In this document: positions 38,139-39,215 of the stretch, one piece after another | How positions within the stretch are numbered: the first letter of the stretch is position 1 | How the letters are laid out: each line of letters starts with the position of its first letter | Origin: a virus | Direction: 5' to 3' (one strand) | IMG/VR virus record: IMGVR_UViG_3300037189_016545 | Span: 1 to 39,215 of that record | DNA: 39,215 nt | Position numbers and translations under genes: made by a program | The notes under the pieces: generated by a model | The model's database searches: none | Seen by the model: the letters and a program-made list of their open reading frames with translations, nothing else | Told to the model about the DNA's origin: nothing

Positions 38139-38323
38139 GCGTGGTGCCGTTCTCCTGGCTGTGGCAAGACCCGGCAGAGACGCTCGACCGGCTGCGGGTG
38201 GTGCGTGCGCGTTTGGAGAAGGCAGACAAGGCGCTGCGAGAACAGGATCGTCGGCGCAAGGCTAGGCGTATCCGCAAGCTGGTTAAAGCGGCAAAGGCCA
38301 GACAACTGAAAGGGCAAGGATGA
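38135..38323 (+). CDS. Small basic helical protein
   Basis: A 62-residue Arg/Lys-rich protein, MSVVPFSWLWQDPAETLDRL and on, ending in a strongly basic helix (DRRRKARRIRKLVKAAKARQ). It could bind nucleic acid. Joined by ATGA to both neighbours, immediately before the Q-like gene. Confidence 0.65.
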   Translation: MSVVPFSWLWQDPAETLDRLRVVRARLEKADKALREQDRRRKARRIRKLVKAAKARQLKGQG

Positions 38324-38682
38324 TTGAATACATCAACGTGCAGTTGAGCATCTGGGGAAAGGCGGCGGTGCGGCGCGGCAGCTCGGGCCTGGGGTATCCA
38401 TCGGTCAGTCCGATGTTCCGCGATGCGAGTCACGGCGGGGCCTATGGTAGCAGGGAGCCGCTGGGTGTGTCGGACGCGATCTATGTTGACGAAACGGATC
38501 GGGCGGTGCAGCGGCTATGCCAGGATGACCAGGCGCTGTGCTTGGAGTTTTACCAGCGCGGCGGAACTGCGGTGGAGATCGCGCGCCGGCTGGGCATTGC
38601 GCGGCAACGGCTCTATGAGCGGCTGGACCAGGTGCATCGGCTGGTGCTTGGCTATCTGAACGACATTGCGGCAGGGTGTTGA
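38320..38682 (+). CDS. Antitermination protein Q-like late regulator
   Basis: A 120-residue protein with the layout of phage antitermination Q proteins: N-terminal IEYINVQLSIWGKAAVRRGSSGLGYPS and a C-terminal HTH resembling sigma region 4 (GGTAVEIARRLGIARQRLYERLDQVHRLVLG, about 80-110). Its immediate downstream neighbours are a good promoter and a strong terminator, so it should load on polymerase at that promoter and let it read into the HNH, packaging and structural genes. ATGA overlap upstream. Confidence 0.8.
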   Translation: MIEYINVQLSIWGKAAVRRGSSGLGYPSVSPMFRDASHGGAYGSREPLGVSDAIYVDETDRAVQRLCQDDQALCLEFYQRGGTAVEIARRLGIARQRLYERLDQVHRLVLGYLNDIAAGC

Positions 38683-38707
38683 CATGGTCGGACACTTTCG
38701 GTACATT
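38679..38707 (+). promoter_or_regulatory. Late promoter (pR'-like)
   Basis: -35 TTGACA (38679-38684), 17-base spacer, -10 TACATT (38702-38707). It overlaps the end of the Q-like gene and is followed 31 bases later by a terminator, the lambda-type pR'-tR' layout. Confidence 0.78.
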
Positions 38708-38737
38708 TCCGGCACTCTGTTGTTTTTGTGTCCAGCC

Positions 38738-38774
38738 AAAGCCCCGCCAGTCATTCCGACTCGCGGGGCTTTTT
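38738..38774 (+). terminator. Terminator tR'-like, upstream of HNH gene
   Basis: Stem AAAGCCCCGC (38738-38747) with GCGGGGCTTT (38763-38772), 15-base loop, T run to 38774. It should stop late transcription unless the Q-like protein acts. Confidence 0.85.
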
Positions 38775-38784
38775 GCATTCCATC

Positions 38785-39202
38785 ATGCCTAGCGCGCCTG
38801 CCAAACCCTGCCGCCATCCAGGCTGCAGTGCATTGGTTCGCGATGGGTCAGGTTACTGTGTCAAGCACCTGCAGGTGAAGCAGGCCAGCGCCAAGGCCGA
38901 GCAGCAGAGGTACGATCAAGAACGTGGATCATCGGCGCAGCGCGGATACGGTGCGCGGTGGCAGAAGGTGCGAGCTGGTTTCCTGCGCAGCCATCCGTTG
39001 TGCGTGAGTTGCAAAGCTGAAGGCCTGGTGACTGCGGCAACGGTTGTCGATCACAAGGTGCCGCACAAGGGCGACATGGCCCTCTTCTGGGATGCCGGCA
39101 ACTGGCAACCATTGTGCAAGACGCACCACGATGTGAAGACGGCTAGCGAGGATGGTGGCTGGGGGAGGGGCCTCAAATCTCTGGAGCCGCCCAACGCTAG
39201 AC
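38785..39202 (+). CDS. HNH endonuclease (3' end outside window)
   Basis: Partial, 139 codons visible. N-terminal zinc-binding cysteines (PCRHPGCSALV and GYCVKH), then RGYGARWQKVRAGFLRSHPLCVSC, the HNH core TVVDHKVPHKGD and AGNWQPLCKTHHDVKT. In HK97-like phages this nuclease is encoded next to terS and works with the terminase at cos cleavage. ATG 38785 comes right after the terminator. The frame stays open into the adapter at 39203; in a circular genome it would continue at base 1 and stop at 31-33. Confidence 0.9.
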
Positions 39203-39215
39203 AGATCGGAAGAGC
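39203..39215. other. Illumina adapter remnant
   Basis: AGATCGGAAGAGC is exactly the first 13 bases of the standard Illumina TruSeq adapter. It is not phage sequence. Reads running into adapter here may mean a physical DNA end or an untrimmed assembly edge. Confidence 0.95.

Overview
The window is an almost complete genome of a temperate siphophage of the HK97/lambda type with high GC content. It reads from a terminase small subunit at the left edge round to an HNH nuclease at the right edge. The last 13 bases (39203-39215) are an Illumina adapter, so the contig end is partly artificial. The 3' half of a tRNA-His gene (22125-22170), the GC content and the gene families (phiE125 gp8-like connector, DUF2460, DUF2163/BR0599, NlpC/P60, GH19 lysin) suggest a betaproteobacterial host. 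That host call is inference.

Late region, plus strand, 226-21279: packaging (TerS, TerL), portal, prohead protease, capsid, an AT-richer beta-helix protein that is probably a head fibre, connectors, tail tube, a tail chaperone pair joined by a -1 frameshift site, tape measure, four tail-tip proteins, a fibre-like protein, then holin, GH19 endolysin and an Rz/Rz1 spanin pair with several tiny membrane proteins. Minus-strand small genes and an attP-like tRNA-His fragment follow, but no integrase is present in the window.

Left (early/accessory) operon, minus strand, 31707 down to 22282: it starts at a near-consensus promoter (31760-31788) that carries the same CCAAAGGT-type sites as the repressor/Cro intergenic region. 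It encodes a complete diversity-generating retroelement (DGR): reverse transcriptase, Avd, one template repeat (TR) and two target genes with C-type-lectin-like C-termini and variable repeats VR1 and VR2. Every substitution between TR and VR falls on a TR adenine. The operon also has many small phage genes, an ACP-like protein without its serine, and a large ParB-like protein.

The most unusual part is 22272-24501. Two DNA methyltransferase genes each lie in what looks like a single integron gene cassette (22272-23491 and 23695-24501). Each is bounded by TTAGGGC on one side and a 54-bp attC arm beginning GCCCTAAC on the other, and each is inserted at a G|AT dinucleotide. Removing the second cassette on paper rejoins a 62-codon phage gene exactly in frame. 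I see no integron integrase here.

Regulatory and replication region, 31866-38707: DnaQ-like exonuclease, CI-like repressor, Cro-like protein with a nearly leaderless promoter, CII-like regulator behind a palindromic operator, a CHC2-primase/VirE-helicase fusion, an array of GTCCAACCT repeats that may be the replication origin, and a Q-type antiterminator followed by a promoter and terminator (pR'-tR' layout) that lead into the HNH nuclease and the late genes.
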